DNA of 64,000 nucleotides from Mycolicibacterium gadium (GTDB lineage Bacteria; Actinomycetota; Actinomycetes; Mycobacteriales; Mycobacteriaceae): contig NZ_AP022608.1 in assembly GCF_010728925.1 (NCBI RefSeq), forward strand, positions 3,906,001 through 3,970,000, written 5' to 3'. The translations under genes and the position numbers were made by a program. Shown here in pieces: positions 55,498-64,000 of this stretch (positions are counted from its first letter, which is position 1; the number at the start of each line of letters is the position of its first letter). The notes beneath the pieces are model-generated. The model saw only the letters and a list, made by a program, of their open reading frames with translations, was not told the origin of the DNA and ran no database searches.

Positions 55498-57405
55498 CTA
55501 GCCGCCGTCGATGCGGCGGGCGCCGAGTTCGTTCTGAAGAAGCTCCAGCGCCACCTCTTCCGGGTCGCGCCGCGGTGTGTCGGATGTGTCGTTGCCCGCC
55601 TCGGCGAGCATGCTCTCCTCGTCGTCGACATCGATCGGTGGCGGCGGCCCAGGCGCGGCAGCAGGCTTCTTCTCCGGCTCGGCGGCGGGCGGCGGACCCG
55701 GCGGGCCTACCTCGCATCGGATCTTCCAGTCGACACCCAGTGCGTCCTTCAGCGCCTCGCGGATGACATCGGAGTTGCGCTGTTCGGTCAGCCGTTTGGC
55801 CAGGGGTGCGGACTCGTGGCTGAGCACCAGGGTGTCGCCCTCGACGGAGCGGACGATCGCGCCGGCCAGCATCACTTCGGTGGTGCGGCTGCGTTGACGG
55901 ACCTTCTCGCGCACCGTCGTCCACATGCTGCGCACCGCAGCGGCGTTCGGTTCACCGGTGACGGCCGCGGGTGGCGGCGCCGCTACGACGGGGTCGGCGG
56001 GCTGGCGCACCGGCGGAGGCGATGCCGGCTCCGGTTTCGGAGCGGAAACCGGCTCGGGCGGGGGGGTCGGCTCCGGCATCGGCTTGGGCTCGACGACGAC
56101 CGTCGGCTCGAGCGCCGGCTTCAGCTCCGGTGCGGGCCTGGGGTCGACGTGTTCGGGCTCGCCGGCTGCTTCGGCGACGGGTTCCGGTGCGGCCTGGCTC
56201 TTGCGGCTGTACTTCGGCGCGCCACCGGGCAGCTCCCCCACCGGGATCGACATGTCCAGCCGGGTCTCGATGCGCTCGACGCGCTGCAACAACGCCGACT
56301 CGGTATCGCTGGCCGACGGCAACAGCAGCCGCGCGCACACGACCTCGAGCAACAGCCGGGGCACCGTCGCACCGCGCATCTCGCCCAGCCCGGCGTGCAC
56401 CACCTCCGCGTAGCGGGTCAGCGTGGCGGTGCCGACCCGGGTCGCCTGATCGCGCATCCGCTCCAGCACGTCCTCGGGTCCGTCGACCACACCGCGGGCG
56501 ACCGCGTCGGGAACCGCCTGCAGCACGATCAAATCGCGGAAACGTTCGAGCAGATCGGTGGCGAACCTCCGCGGGTCGTGGCCGGCGTCGATCACGCCCT
56601 CGACCGCCCCGAACAGCGCGGCGGCGTCGCCGGCCGCGAGCGCATCGATCGCATCGTCGATCAGCGCCACATCGGTGGCACCCAGCAGCGCCAGGGCCCG
56701 TGGATAACTGACCTGGTTACCGTCCGCACCCGCCAACAGTTGGTCGAGCACCGAGAGCGTGTCACGGGGCGATCCGGCGCCGGCACGGATGACGAGCGGG
56801 TACACCGCGTCGTCCACCGTCACCGTCTCCTGCGCGCAGATGCGCTCCAGCAGCGACCGCATGGTCCGCGGTGCCAACAACCGGAACGGGTAGTGATGGG
56901 TCCGCGAGCGAATGGTCGGCAGCACCTTCTCCGGCTCTGTCGTGGCGAACACGAAGATCAGATGTTCCGGCGGCTCCTCGACGATCTTCAGCAGCGCGTT
57001 GAAACCCGCCGTGGTGACCATGTGCGCTTCGTCGATGATGAAGATGCGGTACCTCGACTGCGCCGGAGCGTAGAACGCGCGATCGCGTAGCTCCCGGGTG
57101 TCGTCCACCCCGCCGTGGCTGGCCGCGTCCAGTTCGGTGACGTCGACGCTGCCACCGCCGTTGGGCGCGAGCGCCACGCAGGACGCGCAAACCCCACACG
57201 GTGTGGCCGTCGGCCCCTGCTCACAGTTCAACGACCGGGCCAGGATTCGCGCCGACGACGTCTTGCCGCACCCGCGCGGCCCGGAGAACAGATAGGCGTG
57301 GTTGATGCGCCCCGCTGTCAGCGCCGTGGACAGCGGTTCGGTGACGTGCTCCTGGCCGACCACGTCGGCGAAGGTCGCGGGTCTGTACTTGCGGTAGAGC
57401 GCCAC
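55498..57405 (-). CDS. dnaX: DNA polymerase III subunit gamma/tau
   Basis: 635-residue clamp-loader ATPase. Walker A GPRGCGKTSSARI is at about residues 43-55, the zinc module CEQGPTATPCGVCASC follows near residue 64, then Walker B IFIIDEAHMV and the sensor FATTEPEKVLPTIRSR. A proline/glutamate-rich linker (about residues 395-480, repeated PEPKP/PEPTP-like units) joins to the tau C-terminal region. Equivalent to dnaZX. I did not find an obvious slippery heptamer for a gamma frameshift product. Confidence 0.96.
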   Translation of the reverse strand: MALYRKYRPATFADVVGQEHVTEPLSTALTAGRINHAYLFSGPRGCGKTSSARILARSLNCEQGPTATPCGVCASCVALAPNGGGSVDVTELDAASHGGVDDTRELRDRAFYAPAQSRYRIFIIDEAHMVTTAGFNALLKIVEEPPEHLIFVFATTEPEKVLPTIRSRTHHYPFRLLAPRTMRSLLERICAQETVTVDDAVYPLVIRAGAGSPRDTLSVLDQLLAGADGNQVSYPRALALLGATDVALIDDAIDALAAGDAAALFGAVEGVIDAGHDPRRFATDLLERFRDLIVLQAVPDAVARGVVDGPEDVLERMRDQATRVGTATLTRYAEVVHAGLGEMRGATVPRLLLEVVCARLLLPSASDTESALLQRVERIETRLDMSIPVGELPGGAPKYSRKSQAAPEPVAEAAGEPEHVDPRPAPELKPALEPTVVVEPKPMPEPTPPPEPVSAPKPEPASPPPVRQPADPVVAAPPPAAVTGEPNAAAVRSMWTTVREKVRQRSRTTEVMLAGAIVRSVEGDTLVLSHESAPLAKRLTEQRNSDVIREALKDALGVDWKIRCEVGPPGPPPAAEPEKKPAAAPGPPPPIDVDDEESMLAEAGNDTSDTPRRDPEEVALELLQNELGARRIDGG

Positions 57406-57456
57406 GCTCAGCAGGCTACCGAGCGACTGTGACGAAAACCGGGCCGGATGAACACT

Positions 57457-59022
<1,566 letters not shown>

Positions 59023-59026
59023 CGCT

Positions 59027-59077
59027 TTGGCCGGGGTGCGACCACATAGGAATTGACCTGGTCGCACCCCGGGCCAA
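59027..59077 (+). terminator. long stem-loop after tRNA-Ser
   Basis: TTGGCCGGGGTGCGACCA (59027-59044) pairs along 18 bases with 59059-59077, with one bulged G, around a 14-base loop. It starts 5 bases after tRNA-Ser, so it probably ends or processes that transcript, and it ends 18 bases before the lucA start. Confidence 0.65.
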
Positions 59078-59095
59078 CCAACCTCGAGGAGGAGT

Positions 59096-59890
59096 ATGCG
59101 GCGCTGGGTCGCGGTCTTGTGGCACGCCTCGTTCTCGTGTGTTGCCGCGGCCCTTTTTTTCGCCTTCGTCCTGCCGCGCTGGTGGGAACTGATGGGCACG
59201 ACGTCGCACACCCTCGGCACCGTGATGCGCATCGTCACCGGCGTGCTGATCGGCTTGGCCGCGCTGCCGGTGGTCTTCACGCTGCTACGCACGCGACGGC
59301 CGGAGCTCCGCACGCCGCTGCTGGCCCTGCGGCTGCGGACGGCGTCGATCGTGCTGCACATCCTCGCCGGTGTGTTGGTCCTCGGCGCGGCGATCAGCGA
59401 GATCTGGCTCTCGCTGGACGACGCGGGTCAGTGGCTGTTCGGGATCTACGGTGCCGCCGCCGCGATCGCGCTGCTGGGAATTTTCTCGTTCTACCTGGCC
59501 GATGTCGCCGAGCTGCCACCACCGCCGCCGAAACCGCTGAAGCCCAAGACGCCGAGGCCGCGCCGCAGCCGCAAGAAGGACGCTGAGGACACGGAGTCCG
59601 CGGACGAGACGACAGCAGACGACACGACAGCAGACGAGACGTCCGAAGCGGAGACGTCCGAAGAGGACTCCGACGACAAGCCTGCTGAGGTCACCGCTGA
59701 GGCCGAAGCGCCCGAATCGACCGCAACCGAGCCCGAGCCTCCGGCCGACGAAGCAGACAAGGCCGACGAAAACGCGCCGGATACCGGGAAGGCGAACGGC
59801 AAATCCCCTGCTAACGGCACGTCCGAGAAGGCGGAGCCCACGCGGCGTCGACGTCGGCGCCTGCGTGGCGGCGTCGCGGTCGAAGATTAA
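59096..59890 (+). CDS. lucA: LucA-like membrane protein (Rv3723 homologue)
   Basis: 264 residues: four membrane helices in the first 150 residues (WHASFSCVAAALFFAFVLP, VTGVLIGLAALPVVFTLL, IVLHILAGVLVLGAAISEI, WLFGIYGAAAAIALLGIFSF) and a long disordered tail rich in Pro, then Glu/Asp/Thr, then Arg. In M. tuberculosis LucA (Rv3723) stabilises Mce1 and Mce4 transporters for fatty acid and cholesterol uptake. Assignment rests on position next to tRNA-Ser and SRP RNA plus architecture. Strong GGAGGAG ribosome-binding site. The acidic tail differs in composition from the rest. Confidence 0.85.
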   Translation: MRRWVAVLWHASFSCVAAALFFAFVLPRWWELMGTTSHTLGTVMRIVTGVLIGLAALPVVFTLLRTRRPELRTPLLALRLRTASIVLHILAGVLVLGAAISEIWLSLDDAGQWLFGIYGAAAAIALLGIFSFYLADVAELPPPPPKPLKPKTPRPRRSRKKDAEDTESADETTADDTTADETSEAETSEEDSDDKPAEVTAEAEAPESTATEPEPPADEADKADENAPDTGKANGKSPANGTSEKAEPTRRRRRRLRGGVAVED

Positions 59891-59918
59891 AGATTTCGTT
59901 TTCGGGCAGAATGTGCTG

Positions 59919-60944
59919 ATGCGCATAATCCGTACGCGTCGCTCCTGCGCGACCCTGTTGACCGCACTCATCGCGGTCTTGGCGCTGGTGGCACCAGTGC
60001 ACCCGGCTAAGTCAGGGGCCGCGCCCGGGGATCCGGTCGCCGCGGCCCGCGTCGTCGAGCCGGCGGTGGCACGAATCGACACCGAGATCTACTACCAGAG
60101 CGCGATCGGAAACGGTGCGGGCATCGTGCTCGATCCGAACGGTCAGGTGCTGACCAATTTCCATGTGGTCGGCGGGGCCGACCGCATCACCGTCGGCGTC
60201 GCCGGCCGCGCGTTTCCCGCCGAACTGGTCGGCTACGACCGTCGTCGCGACATCGCGGTTCTCCAGCTACTGGGTGCCAGTGGGTTGCCAGTCGCACCGA
60301 TCGGCGACTCCGGTTTGCTGGTAGAGGGGGAGCCTGTCGTCGCCCTCGGCAACGCGCAAGGCAGCAACGCGCCACTGACCCAGGAAGTGGGCACCGTCAC
60401 CGGCTTCGGCCGCACGGTCAACGCTGAAGACACACTCACCGGCAGCAAGGACGAATTGACCGGGCTGATCGAGTTCGCGGCACCGGTGGTCGCCGGGGAT
60501 TCCGGCGGCCCCGTCGTGAACGGAGCAGGCCAGGTCGTCGGGGTCACGACGGCAGCATCGGTGAACTTCCGGATGGGTCCGGGCGGCAAGGGCTTCGCCA
60601 TCCCCATCAACGACGCCATGGCGATCGCCAATCAGATCCGCGCGGGCGCGGCATCCGCCTCGGTGCATATCGGCCCGCCGGTGCTGCTCGGCGTCGGTGT
60701 GCGCACTACTCCATCGGACGCCCCGGGGGTGCTCGTCGCCGACGTCCTGAGGGGCGGCCCCGCCGACCAGGCCGGGTTGGTCCCCGGCGACATCCTCACG
60801 AATCTGGACGGCACGGCGCTGGGTTCGGCCACCGATCTGACGTATGTGCTCGATCGCCACTACCCCGGCGACGTCATCGATCTCACGTGGATTGACGGAA
60901 GCGGCCAGCTGCGCACGGGGAAGGTCGCGCTCACTCCGAATTAA
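59919..60944 (+). CDS. exported trypsin-like serine protease with PDZ domain (PepA-like)
   Basis: 341 residues with a signal peptide (TLLTALIAVLALVAPVHPA, cleavage near residue 35). Catalytic triad: His in LTNFHVVGG, Asp in RRDIAVLQL, Ser in AGDSGGPVV. A C-terminal PDZ domain (LLGVGVRTT, GPADQAGLVPGDILTNLDG) follows from about residue 250. Similar to M. tuberculosis PepA (Rv0125). Start ATG 59919 chosen; a longer version would overlap lucA. It follows lucA by 28 bases and may be cotranscribed. Confidence 0.9.
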   Translation: MRIIRTRRSCATLLTALIAVLALVAPVHPAKSGAAPGDPVAAARVVEPAVARIDTEIYYQSAIGNGAGIVLDPNGQVLTNFHVVGGADRITVGVAGRAFPAELVGYDRRRDIAVLQLLGASGLPVAPIGDSGLLVEGEPVVALGNAQGSNAPLTQEVGTVTGFGRTVNAEDTLTGSKDELTGLIEFAAPVVAGDSGGPVVNGAGQVVGVTTAASVNFRMGPGGKGFAIPINDAMAIANQIRAGAASASVHIGPPVLLGVGVRTTPSDAPGVLVADVLRGGPADQAGLVPGDILTNLDGTALGSATDLTYVLDRHYPGDVIDLTWIDGSGQLRTGKVALTPN

Positions 60945-60953
60945 AGCGTTGCC

Positions 60954-61622
60954 TCACAACCGTTTCAGAATCCGCTCCAGACCGGCGATCACCAAGCCGA
61001 GTTCGAAATCGAACTGGGTTTGCGCGTCGTGTTCGGTGGCTGGCGCCGATTCGAGTACTCGGCGCAGCGCTGGGTAGGTGTCCTGCGGTTCACGCAGCAG
61101 CGCCGCCGTCGTTTCCGCACGGTGACGGTGGACGCCGGAGCCGGTCTGTGCGAGCACGGTCTGCGCGGCCGATTGCGCGATGTTCGACGCGGCGGTGAGA
61201 CCGTGCCGCGCGCTGTCGGGATCCAGTCCCGCCGACAGCAGCGCGTCGAGGACGCGGTCGGCCAACGCCAACGCCGCCACCGTGCTGAGGCCGCCGAGCT
61301 GCGAGAAGTCGGTCACGGAATCCTGGATGCCCACCCGGATGAGCCCGTCGCGGAAGGCCATGGCGTATGCCCGCAGCGTGACCGGCCAGTCGTCGTCTGT
61401 GGGCAGCTCGACGGGCGCGAGTTCCCGCTCGAACTGGTCGAGCACCATCAGGGTCAGCAGGCCTGCACGGTCGCCGACGTAGTAGTGCAGCGCCTTGCGG
61501 CTCACTCCGAGCGCATTGGCGACCGCCTGCATGGTCAGATCCCCGGCCGCGACGCTTCGGGCCGCGGCGACGATCTGATCCCGGCTGATCCGCGGTGGAC
61601 GCCCCCTGGTTCGCCCGCTCAT
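60954..61622 (-). CDS. TetR family transcriptional regulator
   Basis: 222 residues. Helix-turn-helix: ISRDQIVAAARSVAAGDLTM, then ANALGVSRKALHYYVGDR (about residues 12-55). The C-terminal domain is of the TetR_C type with GLIRVGIQDSVTDFSQLGG. Start ATG 61622 (MSGRTRGRPP). Divergent from the oxidoreductase at 61701, with an operator-like inverted repeat between; presumably controls that gene. Confidence 0.9.
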   Translation of the reverse strand: MSGRTRGRPPRISRDQIVAAARSVAAGDLTMQAVANALGVSRKALHYYVGDRAGLLTLMVLDQFERELAPVELPTDDDWPVTLRAYAMAFRDGLIRVGIQDSVTDFSQLGGLSTVAALALADRVLDALLSAGLDPDSARHGLTAASNIAQSAAQTVLAQTGSGVHRHRAETTAALLREPQDTYPALRRVLESAPATEHDAQTQFDFELGLVIAGLERILKRL

Positions 61623-61640
61623 GGCGGTCACCCTAGATTA

Positions 61641-61662
61641 TTTTTCGCCGGTCGGTAAAAAA
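61641..61662. promoter_or_regulatory. operator-like inverted repeat between TetR and dehydrogenase genes
   Basis: TTTTTCGCCG (61641-61650) and CGGTAAAAAA (61653-61662) match as an inverted repeat at 8 of 10 positions with a 2-base centre. It lies 19 bases from the TetR start and 39 bases from the divergent gene, a suitable TetR site. Confidence 0.5.
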
Positions 61663-61700
61663 GCCTTTTCCGCCGCGCCGGCCGGCCCTATGCTGAGCGG

Positions 61701-62768
61701 GTGCCAAACACTCCATACCGGGTCGTTCAGTGGACGACGGGAAATGTCGGAAAGAGCTCGGTCGAGGCGATCGCAAAGAACCCGAACTACGAACTCGTCG
61801 GACTTTACGCGTGGTCGAAGGACAAGGCGGGACGCGACGCGGGCGAATTGGCCGGCATCGAACCGTTGGGGGTCAAGGCCACCAATGACGTGGACGAGTT
61901 GCTGGCTCTGAAGCCCGACGTCGTGGTGTACAACCCGATGTGGATCGACGTCGACGAACTGGTCCGCATCCTCGAGGCCGGGGTGAATGTCGTCGCCTCC
62001 GCGTCCTTCATCACCGGCCAAAACCTCGGCGACGGCCGCGCCAGACTCGAAGATGCCTGCCAGCGAGGCGGATCCACGCTGTTCGGGTCGGGCGTCAGCC
62101 CCGGGTTCGCCGAGTTGCTCGCCATCGTGGCCACCACCGCATGCGACCGGGTCGACAAGATCACCATCGCCGAGTCCGCCGACACCACCCTCTACGACTC
62201 GCCCGACACCGAGCGGCCCGTCGGCTTCGACAAGAAGATCGACGATCCCGATCTACTGCCGATGGCCGAGAAGGGCACGGCGGTGTTCGCCGAAGCCGTG
62301 CAGTTGGTCGCCGATGCCGTCGGCATCGAGTTGGACGAGATCAAATGTGTATCCGAATACGCCCAGACCACAGAGGATCTCCCGATGGCCTCGTGGACCA
62401 TCAAAGCCGGGCACGTCGCCGGTGTATACGCCAGCTGGCAGGGAATCGCCAACGGCAAGACCGTGATCGACATCAACGTTCGGTGGAAAAAGGGGCAGAC
62501 GCTGGATCCGGACTGGCAGCTCGACGGCGATGGGTGGAAGATCAACATCGACGGGCGGCCGACGGTCAATATGCAGGTCGGTTTCCTTCCACCGCCCGAC
62601 ATGATCGAGAACGCGAAGACTCTGGAGGACTTCTTCGTGCTCGGACACATCATGACGGCGATGCCGCCGATCCACGCCATCGGCGCAGTCGTCGCGGCAG
62701 CACCGGGCATCGCCACCTACAACGATCTACCGCTGCCGCAGGCACACGGCGTCGTTCCGACGCCTTAG
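61701..62768 (+). CDS. NAD(P)-dependent dihydrodipicolinate reductase-like dehydrogenase
   Basis: 355 residues with an N-terminal Rossmann domain (VVQWTTGNVGKSSVEAIAKN, residues 8-27; GLYAWSKDKAGRDAGELAG) of the DapB-like/2,4-diaminopentanoate dehydrogenase superfamily. SGVSPGFAELLAIVA and the hydrophobic C-terminal portion are typical of the mycobacterial members, which are numerous and of unknown substrate. GTG start at 61701. Under likely control of the divergent TetR; 4-base convergent overlap with the esterase. Confidence 0.82.
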   Translation: MPNTPYRVVQWTTGNVGKSSVEAIAKNPNYELVGLYAWSKDKAGRDAGELAGIEPLGVKATNDVDELLALKPDVVVYNPMWIDVDELVRILEAGVNVVASASFITGQNLGDGRARLEDACQRGGSTLFGSGVSPGFAELLAIVATTACDRVDKITIAESADTTLYDSPDTERPVGFDKKIDDPDLLPMAEKGTAVFAEAVQLVADAVGIELDEIKCVSEYAQTTEDLPMASWTIKAGHVAGVYASWQGIANGKTVIDINVRWKKGQTLDPDWQLDGDGWKINIDGRPTVNMQVGFLPPPDMIENAKTLEDFFVLGHIMTAMPPIHAIGAVVAAAPGIATYNDLPLPQAHGVVPTP

Positions 62769-64000
62769 CTGCGGCCCGCAACTTTCTTTTGCGCAGCCGA
62801 CTCCCTATAGCGCGCACCGTATTTGGGCACGACTATGGGACCGTTGTGCCGGGCGGCGGTGATGGCGTTGCGCAAGGGCCGGGCCAGTCCCGCGAACGCT
62901 CCCATATCGAAGAGCATCGGGGTAAGCAGCCGATCGTGGACGAACGCGAACGCGCTGCCGGACCCCGGATCGGCCCAGCCGAGCGTCCCACCGAGACCGA
63001 AGTGGCCGAAACCCTTGAGCAGACCGGGGACCGGCGATTCGTGATAGCCGAGATGGAACGGCATCGGCACGCCGACGTTCAGATCCGGCCACGGCTTCGG
63101 GTTTCCGATGAGTCCCTGCGTCAGCTCGGGTGACAGGAGTTCGACGCCGTCGATGCTGCCGCCGTTGGCGACCGCGGCATACATCCTGGCTAGGCCACGT
63201 GCCGTCACCACGCCGTTGGCCGCAGGAACCTCGCTGTCCAGGAACGGGATATCGCCCTGCACAAGGGATTTGATACCTGGAAAGTACATCGCGCCCAGCG
63301 CGCCCGACAGCGGCAGTCCGGCCACCTTCGGCGCGACGAAATCGAGCAGCGGATTAGCGCGGCTGCCCTGCGGCGCCAGGATCTGCGCCACCTTGGTGGG
63401 CGAGCCCGCCGGCGGGCGTCCGAGATGCAACCCGTCGGTGTTGAGTGGTTGCGCGACTTCCATACGGATGAGCTCACGCATGCCCTTACCCGTCACTGCC
63501 CGGGCCAGACCCGAGAGAATCCAGCCGTACGTGAGCGCGTGGTAGGCGGGCCAGCCCCGCTGTCGATCGGACGGTGCCGCGGCGAGCCGCTCTTCCATCA
63601 GCAGGTGATCGAGCACTTCGTCCTTGGTCACGCCCTTGAGGTGTGCCAGCCCGGCGCGGTGGCGTAGAACGTCGCGCACGGTGATGTCTTCTTTTCCGCT
63701 GGCACCGAATTCGGGCCAGTAAGTCGCAACGGGCTCGTCGTAGGACAGCAGCCCACGATCGACGAGGCGGTGGATGACCATCGCCGCGACCCCTTTGGTC
63801 GCCGAGAACACCATCGCCCCCGTATCGGCCGTCCAGGCCACCTGACCTACTCTGTCCGCCCAACCTGTCCACACGTCGACAACCGGCTTGCCGTCGATGT
63901 AGACCGCCAGCGCACCGCCGCCGAAGCGGCGACCCGGGAACAGTCCGGCGAAGATCCGCATGACGTTTGCGAAGCGCGGATCTGCGGCGCCCTGGACGCT
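62765..64000 (-). CDS. beta-lactamase-fold serine hydrolase/esterase, 5' end outside window
   Basis: 411 visible residues; the frame is open to the window edge (VQGAADPRFANVMRIFAGLF precedes the first internal ATG at 63961), matching the usual VxGxVDPRF start of this family, so the true start lies beyond base 64000. The class C beta-lactamase/esterase SxxK motif is FSATKGVAA (about 55 residues in) and the tyrosine motif YHALTYGW. LGWADPGSGSAFAFVHD replaces the third motif. Mycobacteria have many such LipD/EstB-like enzymes; the substrate is unknown. Confidence 0.85.
   Translation of the reverse strand, partial: SVQGAADPRFANVMRIFAGLFPGRRFGGGALAVYIDGKPVVDVWTGWADRVGQVAWTADTGAMVFSATKGVAAMVIHRLVDRGLLSYDEPVATYWPEFGASGKEDITVRDVLRHRAGLAHLKGVTKDEVLDHLLMEERLAAAPSDRQRGWPAYHALTYGWILSGLARAVTGKGMRELIRMEVAQPLNTDGLHLGRPPAGSPTKVAQILAPQGSRANPLLDFVAPKVAGLPLSGALGAMYFPGIKSLVQGDIPFLDSEVPAANGVVTARGLARMYAAVANGGSIDGVELLSPELTQGLIGNPKPWPDLNVGVPMPFHLGYHESPVPGLLKGFGHFGLGGTLGWADPGSGSAFAFVHDRLLTPMLFDMGAFAGLARPLRNAITAARHNGPIVVPKYGARYRESAAQKKVAGRS

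Overview
The window is high-GC DNA whose gene order matches the Mycobacterium tuberculosis Rv3684–Rv3723 segment as I recall it (moxR2/DUF58 block, glpK, egtABCDE, asd–ask, leuA, dnaQ, murT–gatD, recR, Rv3717 amidase, dnaX, aspartate aminotransferase, ffs, lucA). Extra genes absent from that M. tuberculosis segment (an amt–glutamine-synthetase-like–glutamate-synthase-like operon, a catalase, several regulators) point to a free-living, fast-growing Mycobacterium (Mycolicibacterium) chromosome. I see no insertion sequence, prophage, integrase or CRISPR array. Genes are packed tightly; the longest gap without a confident gene is about 255 bases (793-1047).

Layout. 1-6054: end of a PLP-dependent cysteine synthase-like gene, tRNA-Pro, an F420-type nitroreductase, a haem-oxygenase-like diiron protein, a CDGSH/methyltransferase pair, an LLM F420 oxidoreductase followed by a 52-residue protein, and a YqeY protein. 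6115-13269: a membrane/AAA block (DUF4129, DUF4350, MoxR, DUF58, SpoIIM-like, RDD) that probably forms a MoxR chaperone system at the envelope. 13394-16812: regulators (TetR, PadR), each with a visible inverted-repeat operator, and an aldo/keto reductase. 16867-26783: glpK, two methyltransferase genes (one with an apparent frameshift), a GCS2-type ligase, and the complete ergothioneine operon egtABCDE on the minus strand, with consecutive genes overlapping by a few bases.

26908-34090: secreted sensor-domain protein, Ohr, catalase, small membrane and secreted proteins, an FAD/Rieske oxidoreductase behind a SigF-type promoter, a GAF-ANTAR regulator and a DUF4185 exported protein. 34096-36950: asd and ask (aspartate pathway) and a small membrane protein. 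37079-44477: the most distinctive region, an operon of ammonium transporter, gamma-glutamylmethylamide synthetase/GlnT-like enzyme, three genes that together equal a glutamate synthase split into domains (GlxBCD/MgsABC type), an FAD amine oxidase and an XRE-cupin regulator. It resembles the N-methylglutamate route for using methylamines as a nitrogen source.

44520-64000: leuA behind a leader peptide with three consecutive Leu codons and an attenuator-like hairpin, an exonuclease, the MurT–GatD peptidoglycan amidation pair, recombination genes (recR, ybaB), a cell-wall amidase, an FAD-oxidase/cyclopropane-synthase-family lipid-modification pair, dnaX, aspartate aminotransferase, SRP RNA, tRNA-Ser, lucA, a PepA-like serine protease, and a TetR/dehydrogenase pair. 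The window ends inside a beta-lactamase-fold esterase. Names and functions rest on reading the translations and on remembered family features; no database search was run.
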